The position numbers and the translations under genes were made by a program. A DNA stretch of 64,000 nt from an uncultured Eubacteriales bacterium. Its GTDB lineage: Bacteria; Bacillota; Clostridia; Oscillospirales; Acutalibacteraceae. Under the pieces are notes generated by a model, which made no database searches, was not told the DNA's origin, and saw only the letters and a program-made list of their open reading frames with translations. Below, one piece after another: positions 7,974 through 16,742 of the stretch. The stretch spans positions 1-64,000 of the forward strand of contig CAKTVV010000003.1 of NCBI GenBank assembly GCA_934630515.1. The letters run 5' to 3'. Numbering within the stretch: the first letter of the stretch is position 1; every line of letters starts with the position of its first letter.

Positions 7974-9180
7974 CCGAAAGCCCTCCCTGTGCGGCATTGC
8001 GTGCCAGCACGATCTCGTTATAGGCGGCTACGGTATCGGGGTGGATGGGGTTTCCCCGTTCCAGCAGCTCCCGCACCGTGTAGGATATACCGTATTCCAT
8101 GGCGCTCTCCAGCGATCCCTCCGCCCGGCGGCGCATCTCCTCCACATCCGGGTAATTCCGATCCGCCGAGGTGAAATCCGCCACAAACAGCACCCGCTCC
8201 AGCAGGCTCATGCCCGCCCGGCCGGTGGTATGATAGCGGATAGCGGTGAGGATCTCGGCGTCCGGCAGCTCCAGAATATGCTCCACAAACGCCGCCCCGC
8301 TGACGGCGTGCCACAGCTGCGGCACCGCCCGCTCCACATCGGTTAGTAGTATAGCAAAATCCTTGAGAATTTGCAACTGGGTTTTTCCGTCCGTGTCCTT
8401 CATAATGTCGTGGAGCAGCCCGGCGGTATACGCCTTTGCCGGATCGGCGCCATAGCGCTGTGCCAGCCGCTTGGCTTCCTCTGCCACGCACAGGGAGTGG
8501 TGGTACCGGTAATCCGACAGCCGGGTGCGAATGATGGCACGAAACTGCTCATCTCTGGTGGTGTTTTCCATTCCCGTCTCCCCCTCATACAAATGATGCT
8601 GCCGGATATAGCTCTCCACCGCCGGACAAAGCAGCCCGGTCAGCGGCTCCCCGGCAGCGATACGGCGGCGGATCTCTGTGGAGGAATCCTCCATCTCCGC
8701 CCCCATATCCACATAACACTCCGCCCCCTCACTGCGCAGCCCCTGAGCATACTCCAGCAGCGCCTGCCGGGAGATCCCGGGGCGGGGCACGGTACACAGC
8801 ACCGCCAGACGGGCAATATCCGCAAAATGATACCAGGTGTGGAGCGTGCAGAACATATCCGCCCCGGTGATCAGGTACAGCCGGGCAGCCGGATATTCCT
8901 CCTGCAGCGCCGCCAGCGTGTCCGCCGTAAAGCTGGCGCCGCCCCGGCGAATCTCCAGATCGGACACGGTCAGCCGGGGATCCACCGCCGCCGCCAGCCG
9001 GCACATCGCCAGCCGATCCGCCGCCGGTGCCATCTGCTCCCGGATCTTATGGGGCGGTACAAAGGTAGGCATGAGGATCACCCGATCCAAGTCCAATGCG
9101 TCCGCCAACCGCCGTGCCAGCCGGATATGCCCCGGATGAATGGGGTCAAAGCTGCCGCCGAATAGTGCGATCTTCTCCAC
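7963..9180 (-). CDS. nadD: NadD-YqeK fusion: nicotinate-nucleotide adenylyltransferase plus HD-domain hydrolase
   Basis: A 405-aa fusion. Residues 1-~200 are NadD, which makes deamido-NAD from NaMN and ATP. It has the nucleotidyltransferase motif FGGSFDPIHPGHIRLA and the C-terminal block STEIRRRIAAGEPLTGLL. Residues ~205-405 are a YqeK-type HD hydrolase (H30-like YHHSLCVAEEA, LLHDIMKD, HAVSGA, IRYHTTG), the family that cleaves diadenosine tetraphosphate symmetrically. In B. subtilis these are separate adjacent genes (yqeJ, yqeK). Here one reading frame joins them with a Met-Glu-Asn-Thr linker at the position where YqeK would start. The start has a modest Shine-Dalgarno (GGAGAGACC). Confidence 0.93.
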   Translation of the reverse strand: MEKIALFGGSFDPIHPGHIRLARRLADALDLDRVILMPTFVPPHKIREQMAPAADRLAMCRLAAAVDPRLTVSDLEIRRGGASFTADTLAALQEEYPAARLYLITGADMFCTLHTWYHFADIARLAVLCTVPRPGISRQALLEYAQGLRSEGAECYVDMGAEMEDSSTEIRRRIAAGEPLTGLLCPAVESYIRQHHLYEGETGMENTTRDEQFRAIIRTRLSDYRYHHSLCVAEEAKRLAQRYGADPAKAYTAGLLHDIMKDTDGKTQLQILKDFAILLTDVERAVPQLWHAVSGAAFVEHILELPDAEILTAIRYHTTGRAGMSLLERVLFVADFTSADRNYPDVEEMRRRAEGSLESAMEYGISYTVRELLERGNPIHPDTVAAYNEIVLARNAAQGGLSDEK

Positions 9181-9203
9181 GGTCTCTCCTTTTCCCTGAC
9201 AGC

Positions 9204-9503
9204 TTACGCCCGGGGCAATGTGATCTGGCTGTCCTTCGGCTTTTGGCGGAACAACACAAAGTTCCGTCCCACCACCTGCACCACCTGTGCATTCACCGCA
9301 CCGGCGATCTGCTCCGCCAGCTCCCGGGCGGAGCCGGGGGCGGTATCCAGCACCCGGCCCTTGATCAGCTCCCGGGCAGTCAGCGCATCGTCCGCCTGCC
9401 GGATGAGGGTGTCGGACACGCCGCCCTTACCGGCGTGAAGAATGGGTTCCAGCGGATTGGCAAGCCCCCGCAGGTAGGCACGTTGTTTACTGGTCAACAT
9501 CAA
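9204..9503 (-). CDS. yhbY: YhbY-family (CRM domain) RNA-binding protein
   Basis: A 99-aa protein that is one CRM/YhbY domain: LTSKQRAYLRGLANPLEPI at the start and the GxxG loop GKGGVSD. The family associates with pre-50S ribosomal particles. It lies 23 bases before nadD-yqeK and overlaps the upstream kinase gene by 17 bases. The same yhbY-nadD-yqeK-rsfS order is known in B. subtilis. Confidence 0.93.
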   Translation of the reverse strand: MMLTSKQRAYLRGLANPLEPILHAGKGGVSDTLIRQADDALTARELIKGRVLDTAPGSARELAEQIAGAVNAQVVQVVGRNFVLFRQKPKDSQITLPRA

Positions 9504-10065
9504 TAGACTCCTCTCTCCCGAAAGCCGCCCCCTGTCGGGTCAGCTCCCGCATACAATCATCATATACCGACTCATACGAGCCGTCGATCCACACATATGG
9601 ATTCCCGTAACGGCAGCAATCCTCCCGCACCCGGGCATTATCCGCCAATGCGTCCGCCAGAGTGAAGCTCTGCGTTAAGCGATGCTCCACCGCATCGGCA
9701 TATTGCTCGATCGCATCGAACCGGCGGCGGATATAGCTTTCGCTCATCACCAGACAGAGACACCGTATCTGCGCCCGGTAGTCCGGCGGAAACGCCGCCG
9801 CCCAATCGCCGGGAATATAGCAGCCCTCTACGATGAGATGCTGTCCGTTTTCGATAGCGGTCTTTACCATCTCCCGCACCACCGGCCACAGCAGCACCGT
9901 CAGCGCCTCGTCGTCGCTCTCCGGCGTCAGCGCCGTATGCCCGGTGCGTATCAGCCCCATCTTCAGGTGATCGATGGACAGATACGGGTAATGATACCGT
10001 TCCAGCAGCCGCTGCGCCAGCACCGTCTTGCCGGTGTGGGACGCCCCGGTAATCAGCAGGATCAT
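9487..10065 (-). CDS. P-loop nucleoside-kinase-like ATPase, function unknown
   Basis: A 192-aa protein with a clear Walker A motif GASHTGKT at residues 7-14, a second-strand Asp (LSIDHLKMGLIRTG) and an LIVEGCYIP segment in the position of Walker B. The C-terminal half is helical with several Arg residues (ESYIRRRFDAIEQYA) that could form a LID. This resembles small-molecule kinases of the adenylate kinase/2-phosphoglycerate kinase group. I do not recognise the substrate. It is coupled to rdgB by an ATGA overlap upstream and to yhbY by a 17-base overlap downstream, so it is co-translated with housekeeping genes. Confidence 0.7.
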   Translation of the reverse strand: MILLITGASHTGKTVLAQRLLERYHYPYLSIDHLKMGLIRTGHTALTPESDDEALTVLLWPVVREMVKTAIENGQHLIVEGCYIPGDWAAAFPPDYRAQIRCLCLVMSESYIRRRFDAIEQYADAVEHRLTQSFTLADALADNARVREDCCRYGNPYVWIDGSYESVYDDCMRELTRQGAAFGREESIDVDQ

Positions 10066-10676
10066 ACCGGCTCTGCGGGACGGCTCAAGTAGGTTTTTAG
10101 GTTTTCGGAGAACCGCTCCAGCGCCTGTCCCCTATGGCTGATGGCGTCCTTTTCCGCCGGGGACAGCTGCGCCATGGTGCGCTCGCCCCGGAGGAACACC
10201 GGGTCATAGCCGAAGCCGTTGTCTCCGGCGGGGGCAAAGGCGATGGTGCCCTCCACCGTGCCCTCCGACCGCACCGTCTCCCCGCTGGGAAACACGCAGC
10301 ACACTGCCGACACAAACCGTGCCTGCCGCCGCTCCGCCGGGATCCCCGCCAGAGCCTTCAGCAGCTTCTGCACCCGGTCGGCGTCGGTGGCGTTCTCTCC
10401 CGCATAGCGGGCGGAATACACCCCCGGCGCCCCATCCAGCGCATCCACCATCAGCCCGGAATCGTCCGCAATAGCGGGCAGCCCGGTAAAGGCACAGGCG
10501 GAGGCCGCCTTAAGATAGGCATTTTCCGCAAAGGTGGTGCCGGTCTCCTCCACCTCGGGCAGGGTCAGCCCCAGATCCCGGTCGGTGACCGCAGCGATCC
10601 CCAGCGGCGCCAGAATCCGCTCGATCTCCAGCAGCTTATGGGCATTATGGGTCGCAATCACAAATTTCATACGCAA
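10062..10676 (-). CDS. rdgB: XTP/dITP diphosphatase (HAM1/RdgB)
   Basis: A protein of 204 aa from the TTG at 10676, or 202 aa from the ATG at 10670. It hydrolyses non-canonical purine triphosphates to keep them out of DNA. Signatures are IATHNAHKLLEIERIL, IADDSGLMVDALDGAPGVYSAR split around the Asp pair, GFGYDPVF and the end motif AISHRGQALERF. AAGGAA is 6 bases before the TTG and 12 before the ATG, so the TTG is slightly favoured. The stop overlaps the kinase start by 4 bases. Confidence 0.95.
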   Translation of the reverse strand: MRMKFVIATHNAHKLLEIERILAPLGIAAVTDRDLGLTLPEVEETGTTFAENAYLKAASACAFTGLPAIADDSGLMVDALDGAPGVYSARYAGENATDADRVQKLLKALAGIPAERRQARFVSAVCCVFPSGETVRSEGTVEGTIAFAPAGDNGFGYDPVFLRGERTMAQLSPAEKDAISHRGQALERFSENLKTYLSRPAEPV

Positions 10677-10775
10677 GACCGTTCCTTTCTTACAGGGTAA
10701 AAGTCCATTTCACTTCGGAGAAAGCCGCTGTTCTCCCAACAGCAAGGAGCACACAGCGCCAAAAGGGCGCATCCC

Positions 10776-11693
10776 TCAGTCTTCTTCCCCGTCAAACAGC
10801 CCGGCGGCAAACGCCTCCGGGTCAAAGGGCTGGAGATCGTCCACGCCCTCGCCCACACCGATGAACTTCACCGGCACCTGCAGATCCTCCCGGATCGCCA
10901 GCACCACACCGCCCCGGGCGGTGCCGTCCAGCTTCGTCAGCACGATGCCGGTGATGCCGGCAGCCTCCTTGAACTGGCGAGCCTGATTGACGGCGTTCTG
11001 CCCGGTGGTGGCATCCACCACCAGCAGGATCTCCTTATCGGCATCCGGCAGCTCCCGGTCAATGATACGGCTGATCTTCGCCAGCTCGTCCATGAGGTTC
11101 TTCTTGTTATGCAGCCGTCCGGCGGTATCGCAGATCACCACGTCCGCCCCCCGGGCCTTGGCGGCGGTCACGGCATCAAACACCACCGCCGCCGGATCGG
11201 CGCCCTGCGTATGCTTGACGATATCCACCCCGGCACGGTCCGCCCAGATTTCCAGCTGCTCGATGGCGGCGGCACGGAAGGTATCCGCCGCCCCCAGAAT
11301 AACCTTTTTTCCTTCGCTCTTCAGACGGGCAGCCAGCTTGCCGATGGTGGTGGTCTTGCCCACGCCGTTGACCCCGATCACCAGGATCACCGAGGGCTTG
11401 GTGCCGATCTGCAGCTCCTGTCCCCCCGCCAGCATTTCGGCGACGATCTGCCGCAGCAGCGCCCGCACCTGCTGGGGATCGGTGACCCCCTGTTCCTTGA
11501 CCCGCCGGCGCAGCTGCTCACAAATATGGGCGGCGGTGGAGGCACCTACGTCCCCCATCACCAGAATTTCCTCCAGCTCCTCAAACAGCTCCTCGTCGAT
11601 GCGGGTAAAGCTGCGCAGCATCCCGTTGACCGAGCCAATGAGGGAATCCCGGGTCTTTTTCAGACCCGCACCGATTTTACTGAATAAGCCCAT
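10776..11693 (-). CDS. ftsY: Signal recognition particle receptor FtsY
   Basis: A 305-aa SRP GTPase that docks the Ffh-ribosome complex at the membrane. The N domain (residues ~1-90) is followed by the G domain with GVNGVGKTTTIGKLA (G1), DTFRAAA, DTAGRLHNK (G3), TKLDGTARGG (G4) and the closing GVGEGVDDLQPFDPE. The long acidic A domain of E. coli FtsY is absent, as is usual in Firmicutes. ATG 11693 is preferred over ATG 11705, because the latter directly abuts the AAAGG. It follows the YcxB-like gene closely. Confidence 0.97.
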   Translation of the reverse strand: MGLFSKIGAGLKKTRDSLIGSVNGMLRSFTRIDEELFEELEEILVMGDVGASTAAHICEQLRRRVKEQGVTDPQQVRALLRQIVAEMLAGGQELQIGTKPSVILVIGVNGVGKTTTIGKLAARLKSEGKKVILGAADTFRAAAIEQLEIWADRAGVDIVKHTQGADPAAVVFDAVTAAKARGADVVICDTAGRLHNKKNLMDELAKISRIIDRELPDADKEILLVVDATTGQNAVNQARQFKEAAGITGIVLTKLDGTARGGVVLAIREDLQVPVKFIGVGEGVDDLQPFDPEAFAAGLFDGEED

Positions 11694-11701
11694 CGCTTGA
11701 T

Positions 11702-12202
11702 TCATCCTTTCTTATACGGAACCCGCTTCTCATCACACAAAAAAGAAAAGAAATCTTTCGGATCGCCGTGCGTGATGCACCTTTTTTCCAGCACCTGCAT
11801 CTGATTTTTACTGAGCATCACCAGAATCATATCCTGCGTATCCATCACCTGATAGATCAGCTCATACGGCACCCGAGTTTCTCCGAACCCGGTCTGCGAC
11901 ACCAAAGCGGTGTCGGTAAACAATATCGTATAGGACAGGTTCTGCTGCAGTCGGTCTGTTTTACGGAATTGCGAGACCCGTAGGGCAACGACACCATACG
12001 GCAGCGCCCAAAGCAGCGCCACCAGCACGCAGGCGCCGATCACCGAGGCGAGCCTCCATTGTGTCACCCCGCAAAGCACGATCACGGCAGACAGCACCGC
12101 ATAGATCCGGCGGAGCTTCCGCAGCTGGGCGTTCAGCGCCCGACGGTAGACCTCCGCTGTGAGACAGCCGGTAAACGAAAACCGCACCGTTTCCTCCTGC
12201 AT
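11702..12202 (-). CDS. YcxB-like membrane protein
   Basis: A 166-aa protein with two adjacent membrane helices at about residues 33-75 (YAVLSAVIVLCGV and ASVIGACVLVALLWALPYGVV). A C-terminal cytoplasmic-type domain matches the YcxB-like fold (FTDTALVSQTGFGETRVPYELIYQV), followed by KDFFSFL. Function is unknown. It lies between smc and ftsY, with only 3 bases to smc upstream. The smc-ftsY pairing is a common Firmicute arrangement, and this gene is an insertion into it. Confidence 0.65.
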   Translation of the reverse strand: MQEETVRFSFTGCLTAEVYRRALNAQLRKLRRIYAVLSAVIVLCGVTQWRLASVIGACVLVALLWALPYGVVALRVSQFRKTDRLQQNLSYTILFTDTALVSQTGFGETRVPYELIYQVMDTQDMILVMLSKNQMQVLEKRCITHGDPKDFFSFLCDEKRVPYKKG

Positions 12203-12205
12203 ACT

Positions 12206-15200
12206 TTATTGCCCCTTTCCGTCGTCCAGCTTCAGTCCCAGCTTCTGCTCCACCTCGCTGGCACGCAGCTCCAACAGCTTGGAAACGCCCCGCTCCTGCA
12301 TGGTCACGCCATACAGGGTGTCCGCCTCCTCCATGGTGCCCCGCCGGTGGGTGATGGCAATAAACTGGCTGCGGTCGCAGATGCGCCGCAGATACCGAGC
12401 GTACCGGTCTACGTTCACATCGTCCAGCGCCGCCTCCACCTCGTCCAGCACACAGAAGGGCGAGGGAGTCACTTTCAGGATGGCGAACAGCAGCGCCGTG
12501 GCTGCCAGCGCCTTTTCGCCGCCGGACAGCGCCTCCAGATTGAGGATCACCTTGCCCGGGGGCTGGATGAACATATCGATCCCGGAGCCGAGGATGTCCT
12601 CCGGGTCGCTCAGACGCAGCTCTCCCTTACCGCCGCCGAACAGCTCGGCAAACACGATGCCGTACTGGTAGTTGATCTGCTTAAAGCGCTCAATGAACAC
12701 CTCCCGCATCTGTCCGGTCAGATCGCCGATCTGCCGCAGCAGCTCGTCCTTGGTGTTCTCCACGTCCGCCACCTGAGCTTTCATAAACTGGTAGCGCTCG
12801 TTGACCTCCTTGAACTCCTCGATGGCGTCCACGTTGACGCTGCCCAGCGCCCGGATCTTATTTTTCAGCTCCGTCACACGCCGGGTCGCCGCCGCCGCAT
12901 CCTCGATAGGCTGGGCGATCGCCTCCGCCTCCATCCGGGTCAGCTCATACTCCTCGTACAGCCGCCGGGTGAGATCGTCCACCGACTGGCGGATACCGGC
13001 GGTTTTCTCCTCCAGCCGGGTGACCTCCCGACCCAGCCGCTCCCGCTCGTCGGTCTTCTCCCGGGATCGAAGCCGCAGCTCCGTCTGGCGAGCCTCGCCC
13101 GCCGACCGCTCCTTTACCAGCGCAGCGATGGCGTCGCCGGAGGCGGCGGACTGTGCACGCAGCCCGGCTGCCTCCTCCTGCGCCAAGCGGATCTTCTCCT
13201 CGATGGCGGCGTTAGCCGCCTCATAATCGGCGATCTGCTTCTCCAGCAGCAGCCGGTGGCCGGCGGCGTCCTGCTGCCGGGCACGCAGCTCGGTGATCGC
13301 CGTCTGCAAGCTCTGAATCTCCTTTTCGGCACTGAATGCCGCCAGCTTTTGCTCTGCGATCGCCGCCGACAGCGCCTCCCGCTGCTGTGCCAGCTGCTGC
13401 CGTCCGCCGGTAAGGGTTGCCAGCTCTGCCTCCGCCGCCTTTTGCCGCTCGATCAGCGCTGCGGTCTCCTCTTGTGCCTGCTCGATGGCGGTGCGGCAGG
13501 TCTCCGCCCGGCGGTTCAGGGTCTCGATCTCCGCCGCCGCATCCTCCGCCGCCCGGCGGTTCTGCTCCGCCTGCTCCCGCAGCCGGCGCACCTCGCCCTC
13601 CAAACGGATCTTATCCTCCTGCGCCGTGGTCAGCTCGCCCCGGGCGCCGGACAGCTGTGCCTCCACCGCCGCCACATCCTGCTGCATGAGCCGGAATTTC
13701 TGCCGTTCGGTCTCCAGCGCCTCCATCAGCTTTTTCACATCCGCCTTGAGCCGGTCGATCTCCGCCCGGCGGGACAGCAGACCCGCTCCCTTGATGCTGG
13801 AGCCGCCGGTCATGGAGCCGCCCGCATTGACCACCTGTCCGTCCAGCGTGACGATACGGAACTTATAGCCGTGCCGCCGGGCGATGGAAACGGCGTAGTC
13901 CAGATCCTCCGCCACCACGGTGCGCCCCAACAGGCTCCGGGCAACCCCCTCGTACTGGGGTTCGCACTGCACCAAATCGCACGCCAGCCCTACAAAGCCG
14001 GGATCGTTCTCCGGTATCTCCGCCAGCCGGTTCCCCTTCGTGGTCGCCAGCGGCAGGAAGGTGGCACGTCCCGCTTTATTCTCTTTCAGATAGGCGATGG
14101 CACGCTTGGCGTCATCCTCCCGGTCGCACACCAGATTCTGTGCCGCTGCCCCCAGCGCCGTCTCGATCGCCAGCGCATAGGCAGCCTCTGCCCGGATCAG
14201 GCGGGATACCGCCCCGTGGATGCCGGGCAAAGCGCCCCGCTCCCCCTGCTTGAGGATCATCTTGACGCTCTGCTGGAAGCCGTCCAGATTGCGCTCCATC
14301 TCCTCCAGCATTCGTACCCGACGCTGCTTTTCCTCCACGTCCAGACCACGCTTATCCAGCGCTTCCTTCGCCGCCGCCAGCTTTTCGGACCGGTTCTTAT
14401 ACCGATATTCGTAGCCCGCCAGCGCATTTTGCAGACTCTCCGCCTTATCGGCACAGATCGCCAGCGCCTCCTCGCTCTCCTTCAGCTCCGCAGCGGCACT
14501 CTCCGCCATGCTGGTACGCTGCGCCGAACCGGCTACCAGCTGGGACAGCCGCAGGGTGATCTCCTGCAGAGAGGACTCGTTGGTCACCGACCGCACCCGG
14601 GTCTCCGACAGCTCCAGCGCCAGATCCGCCGCCGTCTTGGACAGCTGCTCGATCTGCCCGGTGGCTTCATCGCTGCTGCGTGCCAGAGCATCCATCTCGT
14701 CGGTCAGCCGCAGCTGCTCTGTCTCCGCCGTCTGGATCGCCGCTTTTTGGTTCTCGATCTCTCCATAGCGGGCGGCAATATCCTCCTCAATGTGGGTATT
14801 GCCCTCGTCAGCGGCAGCGATCTCCTCCTGCACCCGGCGGATATTCTCGGTGTTATGGAAAATGTCGTTATTGAGCACCGCTACCCGGCTGTCGCAGGCC
14901 GCCGCCTGCTCCTCCAGCGCCGCTGCCTGCCGCCGGATGGCATCCATCTGCACCTCCAGCTCCTGCGCCTTGGCGGCGATGCGCTCCACCTCCTCGGCAA
15001 AGGCATCCACATGCTCCCCCGCCTGATCGTATTGGAGCCGGGCATTCTCCAGCTTGGCGTCCAGATCCCGCAGCGTGCCCCGGGATTCATTCATGGTGCG
15101 CAGCCACAAGCCGATCTCCAGGGTCTTTTTCTCCCCCGCCAGCTCTAAGAATTTCTTTGCTTTTGCCGCCTGCTGCTCCAGAGGACCCACCCGATCCTCC

Positions 15201-15793
15201 AGCTCCTGCAAAATGTCGTGGAGCCGATCCAGATTCTCCTGCGCTTTTTTCAGGCTGTTCTCCGCTTTTTCTTTTTTATAGCGGTATTTGGCGATACCGG
15301 CAGCTTCCTCTAAGATCTCCCGCCGGTTCTGCGACCGGGAGGTGACGATCTCGTCGATCCGCCCCTGTCCGATGATGGAGTATCCGTCCCGCCCCAGACC
15401 GGTGTTCATGAACAGCAGCCGAATGTCCTCCAGCCGTACGGTGGCGCCGTTAAGCTGGTATTCGCTGCCGCCGGAACGGTAGCAGCGGCGGGTGACCCGC
15501 ACCTCGTCGCTGTCGCATTCCAGCATCCGGGTCTCGTTATTGATGGTCAGCGTCACCTCGGCATAGCCCATAGGACGGCGCTGGGCGGTACCGTTGAAGA
15601 TCACATCCTCCATCTTAGCGCCCCGCAGGCTCTTGCTGGACTGCTCCCCCAGCACCCAGCGGATGGCGTCGCTGATATTGGATTTACCGCTGCCGTTGGG
15701 ACCTACCACGGCGGTGATGCCGCCGCTGAAATTCAGCACGGTCTTGTCCGGAAAGGATTTGAAGCCGTGCAGCTCCAATGATTTCAGTATCAA
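12206..15793 (-). CDS. smc: Chromosome partition protein SMC
   Basis: An 1195-aa condensin ATPase. The N-terminal Walker A is VGPNGSGKSNISDAIRWVLG. Two long coiled coils are rich in Ala/Glu/Arg, and the central hinge is at about residues 500-660 (GERGALPGIHGAVS to GGSMTGGSS). The C-terminal signature LSGGEKALAATALLFAI and Walker B FCVLDEVEAALDD complete the head. The start codon is TTG at 15793 with AGGGAGG eight bases upstream. Together with ScpA/B (not here) it compacts the nucleoid. It is transcribed with rnc upstream and the YcxB-like gene downstream. Confidence 0.98.
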   Translation of the reverse strand: MILKSLELHGFKSFPDKTVLNFSGGITAVVGPNGSGKSNISDAIRWVLGEQSSKSLRGAKMEDVIFNGTAQRRPMGYAEVTLTINNETRMLECDSDEVRVTRRCYRSGGSEYQLNGATVRLEDIRLLFMNTGLGRDGYSIIGQGRIDEIVTSRSQNRREILEEAAGIAKYRYKKEKAENSLKKAQENLDRLHDILQELEDRVGPLEQQAAKAKKFLELAGEKKTLEIGLWLRTMNESRGTLRDLDAKLENARLQYDQAGEHVDAFAEEVERIAAKAQELEVQMDAIRRQAAALEEQAAACDSRVAVLNNDIFHNTENIRRVQEEIAAADEGNTHIEEDIAARYGEIENQKAAIQTAETEQLRLTDEMDALARSSDEATGQIEQLSKTAADLALELSETRVRSVTNESSLQEITLRLSQLVAGSAQRTSMAESAAAELKESEEALAICADKAESLQNALAGYEYRYKNRSEKLAAAKEALDKRGLDVEEKQRRVRMLEEMERNLDGFQQSVKMILKQGERGALPGIHGAVSRLIRAEAAYALAIETALGAAAQNLVCDREDDAKRAIAYLKENKAGRATFLPLATTKGNRLAEIPENDPGFVGLACDLVQCEPQYEGVARSLLGRTVVAEDLDYAVSIARRHGYKFRIVTLDGQVVNAGGSMTGGSSIKGAGLLSRRAEIDRLKADVKKLMEALETERQKFRLMQQDVAAVEAQLSGARGELTTAQEDKIRLEGEVRRLREQAEQNRRAAEDAAAEIETLNRRAETCRTAIEQAQEETAALIERQKAAEAELATLTGGRQQLAQQREALSAAIAEQKLAAFSAEKEIQSLQTAITELRARQQDAAGHRLLLEKQIADYEAANAAIEEKIRLAQEEAAGLRAQSAASGDAIAALVKERSAGEARQTELRLRSREKTDERERLGREVTRLEEKTAGIRQSVDDLTRRLYEEYELTRMEAEAIAQPIEDAAAATRRVTELKNKIRALGSVNVDAIEEFKEVNERYQFMKAQVADVENTKDELLRQIGDLTGQMREVFIERFKQINYQYGIVFAELFGGGKGELRLSDPEDILGSGIDMFIQPPGKVILNLEALSGGEKALAATALLFAILKVTPSPFCVLDEVEAALDDVNVDRYARYLRRICDRSQFIAITHRRGTMEEADTLYGVTMQERGVSKLLELRASEVEQKLGLKLDDGKGQ

Positions 15794-15808
15794 ATTGCCG
15801 TGCCTCCC

Positions 15809-16495
15809 TTATTCGTATCCCATGAGCCGCAGCGCTTCCCGTGCAGCCTCCTGTTCCGCTTCCTTTTTGCTGTGTCCCCGTCCCTGTCCGATAACATTGG
15901 AATTGAGATGTACCTCCACGGTAAACACCTTATTGTGGTCGGGACCGGACGCACCTACCAGGACATATTCCAACTGCTCGCCGGGGTTCTGTTGGACGAT
16001 CTCCTGTAAGGTGGTCTTATGATCCTTGAAATGGCGGCGGCGCTGGTTCTCCGCCTCGGGGATGATGAACCGCAGCACGAACCGCTCCGCCGGCTCCATC
16101 CCCCCGTCCAGATAAATGGCAGCCAGCACCGCCTCATACATATCCGCCAGAATGGAGGGGCGCTGGGCGCCGCCGCTGCGCTCCTCCCCGTGTCCCAGCC
16201 GCATATAGTCGCCGATACCCAGCTGGCGGGAATAGGAGCAGAGCGCCTTTTCGCACACCACCGCCGCCCGCAGCTTCGTCAGCTCGCCCTCGGGACCCCG
16301 ATCCTTCTCAAACAGATACTGCGCCGTGATAAAGCCCAGCACCGAATCGCCCAGAAACTCCAGCCGCTCATAGCATTCGCAATGGGTATGCCCCTCATTG
16401 GAATAGGAGGAATGGGTCAGCGCCTTTTCCAGCAGCTGTATATTATGAAATTGATAGCCGATGGCATCCATCAGCGGCTTCAGATCAGTTGGCAT
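15809..16495 (-). CDS. rnc: Ribonuclease III
   Basis: A 228-aa dsRNA endonuclease that processes rRNA precursors and structured mRNAs. The catalytic signature ERLEFLGDSVLGFITAQYLF is near residues 44-63, with the second acidic pair in ADMYEAVLAAIYLDGG. A C-terminal dsRNA-binding domain starts at about residue 155 and ends GRGHSKKEAEQEAAREAL. ATG 16495 has GGGAGGAG nine bases upstream. It overlaps the acyl-carrier-like gene by 11 bases. The plsX-acp-rnc-smc-ftsY order is the standard Firmicute fatty-acid/RNA cluster. Confidence 0.97.
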   Translation of the reverse strand: MPTDLKPLMDAIGYQFHNIQLLEKALTHSSYSNEGHTHCECYERLEFLGDSVLGFITAQYLFEKDRGPEGELTKLRAAVVCEKALCSYSRQLGIGDYMRLGHGEERSGGAQRPSILADMYEAVLAAIYLDGGMEPAERFVLRFIIPEAENQRRRHFKDHKTTLQEIVQQNPGEQLEYVLVGASGPDHNKVFTVEVHLNSNVIGQGRGHSKKEAEQEAAREALRLMGYE

Positions 16496-16742
16496 AGCTT
16501 TGCTCCTCCCGTTCAATGAGGCGATCCTCCACAAACGCCACCACATCCTCCACCGTCTCGCAGGCGGCGGCATCCTGACGGGTCATATCCACCCCGTAGG
16601 TCTCGCTGAGGATCAGTGCCATTTCCGCCCGCTCGTGGGGGGCGATGTTCAGCTCGTCTAGCGAGGCGGGCATCTCCACATCCTCCGGATCACAGCCGTA
16701 CTGCCGGCAAAACAGCTCCCGCAGCGTCTCGATCACTCGCAT
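16485..16742 (-). CDS. Acyl-carrier-protein-like protein lacking the phosphopantetheine serine
   Basis: An 85-aa protein in the exact position of acpP (plsX-acpP-rnc), overlapping plsX by 10 bases and rnc by 11. It has the ACP length and helix pattern: an acidic helix I start (VIETLRELFCRQYG), then LILSETYGVDM and a closing VEDVVAFVEDRLIE, which align with canonical ACP segments. At the place of the DSL motif it reads NIAPHERAE, so the serine that carries 4'-phosphopantetheine is replaced by proline. The codons are ATC GCC CCC CAC GAG, with no frameshift needed to read through. It may be a non-carrier paralog with a regulatory or scaffolding role. A genuine ACP would have to be encoded elsewhere. 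Confidence 0.7.
   Translation of the reverse strand: MRVIETLRELFCRQYGCDPEDVEMPASLDELNIAPHERAEMALILSETYGVDMTRQDAAACETVEDVVAFVEDRLIEREEQSYAN

Noticed and set aside
12059..15148. Very long plus-strand open frame (over 1000 codons) opposite smc
   Set aside because: It is antisense to a fully conserved SMC protein, is low-complexity Leu/Arg/Gln/His, and has no domain. It is a shadow caused by high GC and codon bias.
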